A stretch of DNA of 64,000 nucleotides from Leptodactylus fallax (taxonomy: Eukaryota > Chordata > Amphibia > Anura > Leptodactylidae): assembly GCA_947044405.1 (NCBI GenBank), contig CAMRHE010000657.1:124001-188000 (forward strand), in the 5' to 3' direction. The notes below the pieces were generated by a model, which saw only the letters and a list, made by a program, of their open reading frames with translations, made no database searches and was not told the DNA's origin. Each line of letters opens with the position of its first letter. Positions within the stretch are counted from its first letter, which is position 1. Below, piece after piece: positions 11,584-22,440 of the stretch. The translations under genes were made by a program, and so were the position numbers.

Positions 11584-12399
11584 TCACCCCCAAATCACAG
11601 AGTTGCATGAATAAAGGATATAAAGCCATTAAGGCAAGTAAAGCATCGGCTATAGGGCCCAGAGCTGGTTGGTATTATACCTTTGTTACTGGGTGGCAAA
11701 ACATAGCAGGTTTCAAGAATATTTTATCCAGTGGCATGCTATATATTGAGTAGGCGTAAATCATAGGCAGCTATTTGAAATTTGTAGTCCCCATAAAACC
11801 AAGTGGTAAGGGTGTCCTTGTACCTACTGTAACTCTATATTTCCCCTTCTTGTACCTCACGGTGTACATTTAATGACATTATGGTAGGGGTGCCTTGTAA
11901 TATGTGGGAGAAACCTTAGGTTGATAAAGTTATGTTTAGATGAAAAATATTTTAGGTCATTTATGCCTCTTCTCTTTTTCGGAAAGTGGCAAGGGTGGCA
12001 CAGAAATAAAAAAAAGTCACAAAAATCCTTTTTGCACAAAAAATTGCAACTTTTTATGCCTTGTACCCAGAACACTGCTGTGCAAGGCATGACACATCTG
12101 GGCCATTGTCCCTGTATATCCCTCGTCCATGAAGAACATCATAAATACTGTTTAGAATAAAAAAGTGAAAAACAGTGCAATATATTGACAAGCACTGTAT
12201 GCCAAATCTGCTTGTTTTTGTAAAAATACTGATATATACTCTCTGACGATGTCAGTGAATTCTCCAATATAGGTCTTACCTCCTTGGAGCAATGAAAACA
12301 TCCTGGCGATGGTGATGTTTACATCCATTGTAGTGTCTGCCATAATCGGCAGAGGAAAAAGTCCTGCACGGAGGACTTTTTCCTCCAGCAGTTTGTTTT
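11584..12399. other. Unique DNA, no gene seen
   Basis: Overlapping open frames of 60-80 codons on both strands at 11850-12340 show no known domain. An inverted pair, AAGTCCTGCACGGAGGACTT, is at about 12359-12378. No exon supported. Confidence 0.45.
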
Positions 12400-12597
12400 A
12401 TAACAATGGACCCCATGTGTTACAGCTGTTTTAGTGGTCTGCCTCTCTGTTGTTTAGGTCCCCGCCATCTACATATTGACAAAAACAGAAATATCTCAAC
12501 CATGGAAGCAGTGATTCACAAGAGGAAAACACTGCTTGATTCAGGTGACCCGAACCTATCTATGTGTGGGCTGGGTTCTGGTGAATGACTCCCTATA
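12400..12597. repeat. GGGAGTC-ended foldback element, right part (single arm unit)
   Basis: The core GAAATATCTCAACCATGG and GATTCACAAGAGGAAAAC is followed by CCGAACCTATCTATGTG and GGCTGGGTTCTGGTGAATG, then ACTCCCT. This is the right arm of the element whose left arm forms the 49-bp minisatellites at 52.7 and 63.2 kb. Here the arm is present once. Confidence 0.7.
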
Positions 12598-13058
12598 AGA
12601 TAATGGGGAAGGGCAACAAATCTTTGCCCACAAAGCGCACTACCAAATGCCATCTAATTCAATGAATTTTAGTCAAAAATGTTGTACACTCTACAAGGTA
12701 TGACAATAGACTGAGGGGGGACAACACTAAAACTGTGTAAGACACTTTTAAATCCGTCAACAATATCGTAAACTGCGCCAGATTTTCTATTGTGTAATGT
12801 GGGAGTAGAAAATCTGGTGCACTTAGCGACTTATCGAGTGTCCTACGCCAATTTAGAAGAGGTCTATTTTGCAGTGTGATTTGGCATTTCTGTATTAATA
12901 TAGGTGCAAACCTTAAGGCATAATGTACACGTCTCAGTATGCAAACGGAGGGGGTGTCCGTAAGTCTGTTCTGATGAAAATAGAGCAGGTCCTATCCTTC
13001 TCCGTGTCACTGAAGCAGAATGGATCATAAGCCCCCATAACGGTAAGTTACCCTCGAT
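12598..13058. other. Unique DNA with a short hairpin
   Basis: CGCCAGATTTTCTA near 12777 faces TAGAAAATCTGGTGC near 12807, which may be part of a repeat. No gene seen. Confidence 0.45.
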
Positions 13059-13447
13059 GACACTCTGAGGGGGTGTTCACACGTAGGAATTTGATGCTAA
13101 ATTTGAGGTGGAATCTGCCTCCCATTCATTTCAGTGACTGGCGGAAAAAGTAAGCGTCCTGCTCGTTCTTCAGGCGGATTATGCAAGAAATCTCTCATTG
13201 AAATGGGATCTGAAAAATACAGCTCATCCGGCGCAGAATTTATCAAAATCCGTTTGCGGAATTTGCCTCTGCCCAATAAAGGTAAAGTAGAGCAGCACTC
13301 CTCTCCAAATTCTGCTTTAAATTTGCATCAAAATTTGCGTCGGATTTTGTCACCCAGAAAAAAATCGGCTTCAAATTCCTGATGCAGAAATTTTCTGTTT
13401 GACAAATACAGTGTCAAATTCCCACGTGTGAACACCCCCGAGTGTCC
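13059..13447. mobile_element. MITE with GGGGGTGTTCACACG ends
   Basis: Terminal inverted repeats: left GGGGGTGTTCACACGTAGG, AATTTGA; right TCAAATTCCCACGTGTGAAC, ACCCCC. The outer ACACTC/GAGTGT also matches. The interior is non-coding apart from chance frames and is rich in CAAATT and ATTTGC variants of the arms. It lies about 0.5 kb upstream of the promoter region. Confidence 0.85.
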
Positions 13448-13500
13448 TGCGACTGTATTTCGATGCAAACTCAGCCCCAACTACTGTAGTAAACACTCAG

Positions 13501-13709
13501 ACTAAGTTCACATCTGCGTTGCATTCTGTGCCACAGAAACCGCCAGAAATCGGTGGAGAGAGGTCCTGCATGAAGGACTTTTCTCTCAGCCGGTTTCACT
13601 CTAGAAATAGCAGACACCTGCCTGACTATGATGGGTCCGCCATTGTCTACAGGTAACCGCTGGTTTAGCGTCAATGGAGATCCGTTGTCAGATGTGAACT
13701 TAGCCTTAG
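13501..13709. mobile_element. MITE with CTAAGTTCACATCTG ends
   Basis: Left end ACTAAGTTCACATCTGCG and right end CAGATGTGAACTTAGCC are inverted repeats. Inside are GAGAGGTCCTGCATGAAGGA and CTTTTCTCTC, a small hairpin shared with the larger TTCACAC-ended elements at 42356 and 45833. Confidence 0.85.
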
Positions 13710-13849
13710 TCATGTGCACGCGCTCTTAGTTTACTTGTCAGAGTTTTAATTCTGGCGCAGTTTTAGACAGATGAGCCTTAGTTTATTTCCCCCCCTGGGC
13801 TCCAGAGGTCAATGTGCCTGCCTGACCTGTGTCACTGCCACCATTAATA

Positions 13850-14240
13850 ACTATGAGGCTGTACATTGCATGTAGCTGGCAGCCCGGGCCCACCTGTGCT
13901 GGGGGAATCCTAGGCCAATGACCAATGGCAGCCATGTGTCCCTTTACCCCCTCATATAAGCTGCCAGTGACAGAGGAGGGACAGCCGGAGAGCCATGCGC
14001 GCCCCCCGCCACCACTCTCTCACACACACCAGCAGCAGCAGCAGCAGGAGAGCCGGGCGGGTGCGCGCCCCCGGAGGAGGAGGAGGAGGTGTCAGGCCGG
14101 AGTCCAGCAGCTGTACGCGCAGCGCGCCCCCGCCCCTCCAGGGACTGCTGTCTCGGCTTCTCTCTCTCCCGGACCTGGCAAGTCCTAATTAGAAGAAGGA
14201 GAGCAGCATATAAAGGGGGAGCCGGCTGAGAGCAGGGAGC
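13850..14240 (+). promoter_or_regulatory. CpG-rich core promoter
   Basis: GC and CpG content rise sharply compared with the AT-rich surroundings. Two CCAAT motifs lie at about 13914-13925 (GGCCAATGACCAATGG). A TATA-like ATATAA is near 13956 and a better TATAAA is at 14209-14214 (GCATATAAAGGGGG), which would set transcription start near 14240. A homeodomain-type CTAATTAG is at 14185. CAG and GGA trinucleotide runs occur at 14029-14050 and 14073-14090. Composition and motif order are what is seen. Promoter activity is inferred. Confidence 0.7.
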
Positions 14241-14293
14241 AGACACCGGAGACACTGGAGGTTAGCAGCCGCCGGGGTGGGGGGGCTCCAGGC

Positions 14294-14305
14294 ATGCTTT
14301 GGTGA
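14294..14305 (+). promoter_or_regulatory. Upstream ORF 1 in the 5' leader (3 codons)
   Basis: ATGCTTTGGTGA, a minimal ORF in the presumed leader between the TATA box and the main start codon. It could dampen translation of the main frame, but this is inference. Confidence 0.35.
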
Positions 14306-14325
14306 CATCCCGGCTGCAGCAGCTG

Positions 14326-14358
14326 ATGGCTGAGGCTGAGACAATTGCATGGTGCTGA
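14326..14358 (+). promoter_or_regulatory. Upstream ORF 2 overlapping the main start codon
   Basis: A 10-codon frame (MAEAETIAWC) starts at 14326 and stops at TGA 14356-14358, ten bases past the start of the main ATG at 14349. Initiation here would bypass the main frame, a common arrangement for translational control. No experimental support is available. Confidence 0.4.
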
Positions 14359-14409
14359 TCGCCTCTAGCTCCGGGCACAGGGCTCTTCTTCTCCTCCTGC
14401 CTGTGTATG
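14349..14409 (+). CDS. First coding exon of an unidentified secreted or membrane protein gene (signal peptide)
   Basis: The exon starts at ATG 14349, encodes 20 residues plus one base, and ends at a donor matching the consensus, TATG|GTGAGT (GT at 14410). The peptide begins MVLIASSSGHR and continues ALLLLLPVY, a short n-region with one basic residue followed by a leucine-rich core. This is typical of a cleavable signal peptide, so the product would enter the secretory pathway. The promoter and leader lie directly upstream. The Kozak context is weak (T at -3) but has G at +4. The exon ends in phase 1. I cannot name the gene: a signal peptide carries little family information and the following exons are not identified. 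The start is the first ATG giving an open frame through the donor. Alternatively this exon is non-coding leader. Confidence 0.5.
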
Positions 14410-14760
14410 GTGAGTGTTACGTGTGCCAGCCATGCCATGGGGTAGCAGATGGGCAGATGATCCTGTAGCATCACCAGCAGTGCCCCTGACAGCAGACCAG
14501 CTCCCAGCACAAGCCTCCTCATTTCTGCAGGATAGCTTGCTGGGGAGCACATGCAATCTTCTCTAGAGTCGCAGTATGGTGAGTGCAGGGTGTACCAGCC
14601 ATGCCATGGGGTAGCAGATGGGCACATCATCCGGTAACAACACCGCCGGGTCCGTCCTCATTCCTGCAGGATGCCCTGCTGGGTTACTACCACCATTATC
14701 TGGGCGATATGGCATGCCATGGGGTATCTGATGGGTATATCACATCCGCTTCTTGGTAGC
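14405..14760 (+). repeat. Degenerate tandem duplication spanning the exon-1 splice donor
   Basis: GTATGGTGAGTG at 14405 recurs at 14574 (169 bp later). GCCATGCCATGGGGTAGC, AGATGGGCA recurs at the same spacing, and a third partial copy, GGCATGCCATGGGGTATC, is at 14711. CTCATTTCTGCAGGAT near 14518 and CTCATTCCTGCAGGAT near 14658 are also paired. So both a donor-like and an acceptor-like sequence were copied. Confidence 0.8.
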
Positions 14761-17700
14761 GGGCATCCTGTCATATGTTGGGATGGCAGAACTGCTTATC
14801 TGCAGGGCCTCCTACCCTATTGTATATGTGCCCTCAGCTTTGCTAGTCTCACCCTTTGCTCTGCACCACTTTCCCTCCTGCCCTGGGTGAATTGTTACCC
14901 GCTTTCGCCAATTGGCTGGCATTTCCAGCTACATATCAGTTGCAGTGTGTGCTGCCTGCTTTCCGGTTGTCAAGTAGTTAATGATCCATGTGAGTTCTGT
15001 ATTGTGCCATAGGTCTGGCTTAACTTTGTTGATATTAGATGTCATTTGCAAGATTTGGCTGGCATCAGGGTGTTCCCGCACGGAGGCTATTGTGTAAATA
15101 ATAAAAGGACTCATTAATTGGATTGATTGCTTTTTCCGGACATCTTGGGGTGTTAAAATTTTTGCAATGAATTGCATGACTTGAATAGTAATCATATGGT
15201 TTGTGCCATACCATACAGGTAACGTGCTCACTAGTGCGTTGTATTCAGACCTATATGACTACAGTCTGGTTTAACCCTTTAAGGCGGATCCTAGGACAGA
15301 CTATGCCTATCCTTTCAATGACACGTTGCGTTCAGTGCTGGTGTTGGGCAGGGATATCCCTGTCATTATCGTTATTATTATTATTGCTGCGGCTGCATGT
15401 GGATGGCTGCTGAATGACTCACAGTATTTAGTGTGCCACATGGTACCTGCTAAGCGTCTTCCTCTGCTTTTGATTGTCAGTTTGTTATTTTACAGAGCAG
15501 TCGCTTAAAATCAAGTCGAGGGAAAAAAAATATGGCCTGGAAGACGTTCAGCTAATAAATGTCAATGATAATTCATGTTAAGTAGGGTCGAAAAATGACA
15601 ATGACATAAATAGCGGCTTTTATTTAACTAAGTACGGGATTTATACCGAGATGATTATGAGACTGTTTATGGAAGATGGGAAATTTCAGGAAAAGTTTTC
15701 GGTTCCTAACATTGCAATGAGATATTAACACTAAAAGAAACACGGGCAAATATCTAGTGGTTGTCCATATTTATTATTATATCAGTTTTTGCTCCCAGGG
15801 ACCAGTCTTTCTCTATAATGTGCGTCTTTTTGGCTACCAGATTGTAGATTTGTGACTGTATCCATCCATCCTTTGGAGGTCGTCTTCTTTCACCTTCATC
15901 TGACTCTTCCAAGCTTAATTTCCTTTCCAATGAGTTACATCCTGAATGTATAGTATGTCCAACATAAAGCTTTAGGGTACGTCCACCCAAACCATACAGG
16001 CTGCGGATTGTCCTGCCACAAATCTGTAGCGTATTTCAGTAGGAGCAAAGTGGTTGAAATGAAACAGATCTTATTCACATGCCACAAAAAAATCTGACTT
16101 ACTTTGCGGATATTAAGCCCATAGAATGGCAAATTATACTGCGGATTTTCAATGTGAATTTTACCCTTTGCAATGAATAGGGTGAAATTTGAAGTAAATT
16201 AATAGACTTACAGAAATCGGCAAAAAACAATGCATAGTTTGGTACGTTTTTTGCTGCTATGGACTTTGGGCAAATACGCAGGTTTTATATTTCCAGCCTC
16301 GGCATACTCTAACTTTGCTTACTGGCACCCACAAAGTCAGTCGGCTTTATCAGAGACCCTTGAGCTTTTTTATTGGTGGTAGGGTCATTAATGAGAGATG
16401 ATGCCTAAAACTTGGTGGAAAAATAAGAAAAAAAATCAGATAAAATAGTAAATTAACACATGCAGAATATATTTTTGGAAGTTGCTAATTTCTAAGCTGG
16501 TACTCACAAAGTGGGTTTGATTGAGGGTAAGAATCAAGGTGCCAAATTGGTTGGTCAGGACCTAAGACACGTTCAAGGAATCATATGATGATAGTTATAA
16601 TACTTGTAGTCAATGTCTTGCATGTGGATAGCCATCTCTAAAAATAAGGTTCTCTGATGGCTTTTTGGAAGTCCCTAAGAAAAAACTCAGGTCACAGGAA
16701 TGTCCTAGTTTTCCTCTTTCAAAGACGCCTTAGGCAGTGGAATACAATAGCATTAGACGCACTTATATATTGTTCTCAGTAGTAGAATACTATAGCGACC
16801 TTGAGTACAAGGCTAGAATAATGTGCGGTATTGTTATTATTGTTGTGACGGGCTACAGTTTTGTAATAATAGGTCATTTTTCATAATATAAGAGGTCCTT
16901 CAATACTTGACCGCAGTGTTTACCTTCCAAGGAATCCCCGGCGTTTCCTGGAATCTGGTCAAGGGTTCTCTCGAAGACAAAAAGGAACAAGAGTTATCAC
17001 TTTTACAGTATGAGCAGCGAAGAAATTTCAGTCTGATGTAGAAGAAGACAAATCAGTCAACAAAAATCAACCAGAACAAAAAAAAAAAAAAGTTGGCAGC
17101 CGTGTAATGCTTTACTCACCAGACATCAAGGCTGTTTAATGTGAACGTAGGGGGTTCCTCCATGGCAAAAAGATTGGGAATCATTACTATAACCTGTATA
17201 TTCCTTCTATGGAGCTTATGTGGTGGTAGATGTTTTTTATCCCACTTTTTGTAATTGGAGGATTTATCATTACGGATAATTATTGTATCTGCCAATGGAA
17301 TCTGAATGACATATAATTCAGATGTTAGATTATAGTCGGATAATACCAGTGGAGTCTTTTTGTTGGCCAAAAATAACATGAATGCAAAGCAATATTGACT
17401 TAATTTAAGTGTTTTTTATTTGCCTGGAAGGCTTGTTTTATAAATGATAAATTTTAATATTTCTAGCTGGAATCTGACAGGATACACACGTTTAGGTTAT
17501 TTGATGCGGTTTTTGAAGGCACCGCCAGGTGTGGATCTTAAAAGGTGAGAAAACCCTATAAAATAATGATAGCATTTCTCCTTTTTGACTTCCACTTGTG
17601 GTTTTGGCTTCAAAAACTGCATCAGCAGAGCCTAAACGTGTCTTTACCCTTAAGACTATCCCGAGAGCCGCAGGATTTTCGGTCTTATTGGGAGCTGTTG

Positions 17701-18459
17701 CTTTACCCAACTCTGGAGACTAATTTTCAGGGTTCTTTCTAAATCCTTTTGTTCCTGGAGTGGCCTTTTCACATGGAGATTAGCTGTATGAGTTAATACC
17801 AGGCTAACCTGCTGGAGATGTAATGAAGGGTGCACTTTCCATGCAGGCTCGGTGTGTTTGTAATAGAGGTGTAATCTTTCATGTAGGAGAGAGACTCTTC
17901 TACGTTTCCTTGTCGAGCTGGTTTTGCAGATTGTTTTTCAGGGATTTCAGGTTTCAGTGGCTTTTTTTTTTTCAAGATTTTTTTATGCTTTTAATATTTG
18001 TAGATTTATGGATATAGCTAAGTGGAGCTTGCTGTTTGCTTTTTGTATGGGCACATAGTGGTACTGGATGTGGATGGAGTGTAGATCTTTATCTAAAAAT
18101 AAAATTTTTGACATTTGTAATTTTAAGATTGTACATAGTCCTGGGCATCTCAAAACAGCATCAAAAGGGCTAAAACAGCCCCCTTAGCTGTGGTATTTAA
18201 TAGGGGTTCTAACTCAAGGAACTTCAGATCCCAACCTATGATGTGACATGCCACCAGGTTACTGTATGTGAGGGTAGCCAAAATGACACCAAAAATATTG
18301 TGCAGTTTGCATTGTAGGATTGATCAGAGAAAACAGCAGACTCATAGTTATTGGTCATAGGATTCATTAGGGGAGTGCTCTTTCCTTCCATCTCTGCAGT
18401 GGTTGATAGGCTGCTAAGAGGGGCAACTGTGAGTCCGATGTGTTCCTTGATTGTTAATG
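14761..18459 (+). other. Presumed intron 1 start, mostly unique DNA
   Basis: If exon 1 is real this is intron. A repeat arm starts TTTAGGGTACGTCCACCC near 15972 and extends to about 16290, with TGCGGATT motifs typical of frog repeats of this kind. A poly(A) run is at about 17078-17090. A short GTTATTATTATTATTG tract is near 15370. Open frames here are 60-113 codons with no recognised domains. No further exon could be supported. Confidence 0.45.
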
Positions 18460-18834
18460 TTAAAGAGGACCTTTCACCACCTCTGCCAGTTTAGCATCTG
18501 TGAATAGTCGCCGCTCCACTAATTCCAGCACAGTTGGAATTTTCACTCTAGCCCCCACCATTCCTGAGCAATAAGCACAGTTAGTTTGGTGCCTGATGTG
18601 CTATTTAAGCTCTGTAATGTCAGAGGGGCGGTGTCAGGCAGGGGGTGTGATTCAGAGCTCCAATCAGAGGCAGCCAGTGTCAGAGCTCAGTTTGTCAGGC
18701 ACCAAAACTAACAGCATTGATTGCTTAGGAATGGTGGGGGCTGGAGAGAAAATTCCAACTGTCTCAGAATTAGCAGAGCAGCTATTACATGTTGTAAAGA
18801 GCCGGAGATGGTGGTGGTGAAAGGTCCGCTTTAA
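18460..18834. mobile_element. Foldback MITE, AGAGGACCTTTCACC family, copy 2, TTAA-flanked
   Basis: Left TTAAAGAGGACCTTTCACCA and right TGGTGGTGAAAGGTCC, GCTTTAA are inverted and both end in TTAA, matching a TTAA target duplication. Inner arms AGTTTGGTGCCTGATGTGC and TTTGTCAGGCACCAAAAC pair as in other copies. It is internally deleted relative to the copy at 25608. Confidence 0.88.
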
Positions 18835-19204
18835 ACCAAACAGCTGTACTGTCTATGCAGTTTTGTTTAATAGGAGAATGGATCTGTCCCTGTGATTTGT
18901 CACCATGTCTTTAAGAGTACTGATAGATGGTTGTCTGTTGTGAGAAAACAGTGTTAAATACCTTGTTAGGTTCTGGGCTAATTGAGGTGAATCCACCAAT
19001 TACCTGGGGTGAAGAGCGGCCACTCTCTGTCTTGAGGACCATATCTGTTCAGACATTACATTGACAGGTCATTGATTTCAATAGACATCATATAATGCTT
19101 CATTTCCCCTAGGGTAGCATTACAGGGGAATTGAACACCTGCTATCAGGTTGCAGCTCATTACTGGGAACTCAGACAGAGGGGCAACCTGTAATCTGTTC
19201 GATT
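18835..19204. other. Unique DNA, no gene seen
   Basis: Nothing recognised apart from scattered short AT-rich runs. Confidence 0.5.
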
Positions 19205-19205
19205 T

Positions 19206-19685
19206 TAAGGCTGGGTTTACACTGGGTTTAATTGCAGTTAGTAGTAGTTAGTAGTAGTACATTTCTACTATGCCAGTAAACCAGAGGTTTTCAGTTTTAG
19301 GCTAGGGCTATATGGTGACTTTGGTTGTAAATCCCGCTGCCCTGCGACTACTTCACAAATGTTAGTGAATGGAGTTGCATTGTGACCTCAAGGGTGCTGT
19401 GACCGCAACTTCTATTTGCAAAAAGTCAAACAATTTTGGACTTGAAGTCATAGCATACTTGTGGTTGCAATGCGAATCTATTCACAAATATACGTGAAGG
19501 AGTTGCAAGGTGACCCAGCAATCTTTGGTTGCGCAACAGGAGTTGCAGCCAAAGTTGCCATGTAGCCCTAGCCTAATGGTTGTTAGCATGCAGGTGAAAT
19601 GCATAGTAACACCTGCTAAGCATTACTGCAATTGGAAACTACATACAATTCTTCAGTAAAAAAACCACTGTATAAACCCAGCCTA
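19206..19685. mobile_element. MITE with AAGGCTGGGTTTACAC ends, split by another MITE
   Basis: Left end TAAGGCTGGGTTTACACTGG and right end TGTATAAACCCAGCCTAAG are inverted. Next to them AATTGCAGTTAG pairs with TTACTGCAATT. The centre is occupied by a second complete MITE at 19297-19576, so this element was there first. Confidence 0.85.
19297..19576. mobile_element. MITE with TTAGGCTAGGGCTATATGG ends, nested
   Basis: Left TTAGGCTAGGGCTATATGGT and right CATGTAGCCCTAGCCTAA are inverted. The next bases GACTTTGGTTG and AGCCAAAGTTGC continue the inverted repeat. It is non-coding and lies inside the MITE at 19206-19685. Confidence 0.88.
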
Positions 19686-19696
19686 AGGAATACTTC

Positions 19697-19812
19697 TAAG
19701 GCTGAGGCCCCATGTTGCGAAAACGCGTTTTACAGTACCTGCAAAGTGGATGGGATTCTGGATAACCCCATCCAAACATTGCAGAAAAAAATCCACAGCT
19801 CATTGACAGGGG
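19697..19812 (-). repeat. Palindromic repeat, CCCCACGT-ended family (one-third fragment)
   Basis: AAGGCTGAGGCCCCATGTTG, then CGTTTTACAGTACCTGC and TGGATGGGATTCTGG match the first part of the full copy at 50949. The rest is missing; the fragment meets the next repeat at about 19810. Confidence 0.75.
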
Positions 19813-20153
19813 GTCTGTAACCGGAACCCAGCTTATCAACCTTGCGCCAAATTCAGTGCTTCGGTCACCTGAATTAAGTAGTGTTTTCCCCTTGTGAATA
19901 GGTGTCTATGTTTATATATTTATGTTTTTGTTAATATGCTAATGAGCTCTTTGGAGCAACAAAGGTTTTGTTGTTGCTCCAAAGATGTAAGTGACAACAC
20001 TCTCCTTGCTCCAAAGAGTTAATTTCATATTGATAAAAATGATGTTATCTTGGCAATGGAGTCACCGATTCACAAGGGGAAAACACTAATGCAGGTGTAG
20101 CCTATCTGTGGGTTTGACCTTCGTTGCTGGGTTTGTCGACAGACTCCCTTTAA
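19808..20153. mobile_element. GGGAGTC-ended foldback element, complete with single arm units
   Basis: Left end AGGGGGTCTGTAACCGGAAC and right end GTCGACAGACTCCCTTTAA are inverted. The core has paired ACTCTTTGGAGC-type arms: TGAGCTCTTTGGAGCAAC against TTGCTCCAAAGAG. The inner TTTTGATGTT-like segment GGTGATATC-type (here GATGTTATCTTGGCAATGG) matches the elements at 52679 and 63248. Here the CCTATCTGTGGG arm unit is present once, without tandem expansion. Confidence 0.75.
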
Positions 20154-20952
20154 GTTAATGGGAGCTGATCTGGATTCAGGAGGATTAACAGAGGAACGAC
20201 ACAATGTAGAGTTATAAGATGCTCCTAAATTGTTGTCATGGAGAACTGGGGTACTGTATATTGCAACAGATCCGGATCTTCTTTAAACCAGAGTGTTCCG
20301 ATTCATTGACAGCTGGAAGAAATGTTGAGCAGCACCAAATATATTAAAAAGTATAATGATTCTAGTTTTTGTTCACAAAACCAGACACCCTATTTAAGCC
20401 CGGGGTGTTCTTCTTTTGTAGGATCCTCACATTGGAAATGTATACCTTGAGATCTGACTAGAAGGGAACAAACTTTTTGCATAAAGAGTGATCCAAGGTA
20501 TCTCTACCGAGTTATGCAAAACTTTCTCCGCATTACAGAATTTTCTTATCTTCAGCTAGTTGTAATGTACCTGCAAAAATGTAATTATCTTCCCAATAAC
20601 ACTATTCACACTCGTAACCTGTAGGCTATACCGATGATTATATGGAGCGCTGCACTCTCACAGCAGTAATACAATTCCAAGGTCAGATCATACAGAATTT
20701 ATGACTCTACTGATTAAAATCAAATTATTATCTAAAGCCACATACTTCCAGAGGGATCCATATGGTGTATATGCAGAGCGTCAGCTTGTTGCAATCCTCT
20801 GTCGCAGATAGAGCTGGATGACTGGCACAGGTTTTAGAATGTGGAATTTTACTCGGGTATTTTTATGACTTTTTAATCATCTTTAGATATAGTTTCATTT
20901 AGCTAGTGGGGAATGTGACTGTCATAGTAAATAGAACTTTATGGATTCTTAA
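20154..20952. other. Unique DNA, no gene seen
   Basis: No repeat family or exon recognised. Confidence 0.5.
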
Positions 20953-21112
20953 AGGAAGCCTGCCACCACCAAACTCTCTTCTAAGACGTACATACTGTTG
21001 TAGTGATACAGTGAGCATAACCTAATGGTGCAGTTTTGCTGGTGAGAGAGTCTGCACCACCAAAATCTTTTCTTGGTGACTTAGTATATGCTGGTGTAGG
21101 GTCGACTAGTGA
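20953..21112. repeat. Possible TTAAAGGRAGCC-ended repeat fragment
   Basis: TTAAAGGAAGCCTGCCACCA begins like the TTAAAGGRR-ended elements. No convincing right end before the next repeat. Confidence 0.35.
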
Positions 21113-21400
21113 CATCATCAGGGCTGTGGAGTCAGAGTTGGAAAAAATGTAACAACCCCATTTTCAAAATAAAATTATGAATTAGTTTTGATTATATTAT
21201 ACAGTTATTAATTTTGTATAATTAATTAACTGTATAGTTTGTTACATAATTACTTTCATAAGTATAGCTTCGTTGGTTTTTTAATGAATTAGAGGATCTT
21301 TACTGCTGCTGACTGACCACGGCTGTGGAGTCAGAGTAAGACTGTGGAAAAATAGAGACGTCAGAGTCAGCGCTTTGGCCTACTGAATCCACAGTCCTGG
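21113..21400. repeat. GGCTGTGGAGTCAGAG repeat
   Basis: CAGGGCTGTGGAGTCAGAGT recurs at 21321 as CGGCTGTGGAGTCAGAGT, with an AT-rich middle (ATAATTAATTAACTG) between. The sequence resembles a GGAGTCGGAGTC-type dispersed frog repeat. Non-coding. Confidence 0.5.
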
Positions 21401-22440
21401 GCATAATGAACATATTTTATTGTGTCAAGGTACAGTTTTCCCTCCTTTTAATCCATATGCAAATTAACTATTTGGTGCACCCGGGCATGGCCATTTTCAC
21501 CAGTGGTCGTCGCCCAACACCAGAGGTCCCAATGTGCACTGACCACAGGCAAAAGCAGGTGCTCACGCAGAAGCAGCTACACCCTGGATGCGCCCATTTT
21601 AATGTAAAGTCATTGTCACGTGACATCATCTGACCAATTAGGTACAGGTGAAGGATTTTGGACAATAAGTATTTTAAATTGTTTTTTATTCATAGAAATT
21701 AGAACAGATTTTCAGTCTTGAGTGATAACCTAGCTCCCTGGATTTGTCCAGAACTGTCTTTGAACACAGAGCTGCGTTAGTTTTCCCTGTGCTTCCAGTG
21801 ACTTGCAAAATAGGCACTTTCCTGTATCTTTGAGCCAGAAATAGATTTTTTGTGTGTACATACTCAGTGTTTTCTTAGACAAGGAATAAAATACAACAGA
21901 GATCATCGTGTTACCTCTATGTAAATTATGAGGAAGAGTGAAAATCTCCTAACAAACAGCATCATAGATCTCAGCTTTGTGAACTTGGGACTAATGGATA
22001 GTTGAGATCTGCCAATGGACATTCCCACTCCCTTTGATCAATGATGACATAAACACATGTGTCCCCTTCGGTAACTTGGGGTTCACTACGTGGGCCCTCT
22101 TGACTCCTTAGGAAGTGGGTAATGGTAGCTTGTATGTTCTGGAGGCAGATGGACTTCACTTTTTTTTCCTCTTTGATGTATAGGCTGGAGAAAGAACCAA
22201 GATGGTGTGAAACTACAAAAAGCACAAAATTTTACACTGTATAATAGAATGAAGATCTTTTATGTTATATTATAATTATTTGTAACAGTGTATTCTTGCG
22301 TATGGATGTTTCTTTCATTTGTACTGAAGAGCCTTCTACTGGTGCCTCTTAGTGTACCCACTTTTTATTATAAATGAATATACTTCCATACTTCCATACT
22401 TTATATTACATATTTTTTTTCTTTATTTGTCAGTCCATGG
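21401..22440. other. Unique DNA, no gene seen
   Basis: Short chance frames only. No repeat family or splice-flanked coding stretch recognised. Confidence 0.45.

Noticed and set aside
13925..14255. Open frames of 65-103 codons on both strands across the promoter
   Set aside because: GC-rich sequence with few stops and CAG/GGA runs gives chance frames. They overlap the TATA box and the presumed transcription start, so they would not be in the mature transcript.
14671..15012. 113-codon frame after a CTGCAG acceptor-like site as exon 2
   Set aside because: The site is part of the local tandem duplication. Read in the phase left by exon 1, the sequence meets a stop after about 20 codons. No donor or known domain.
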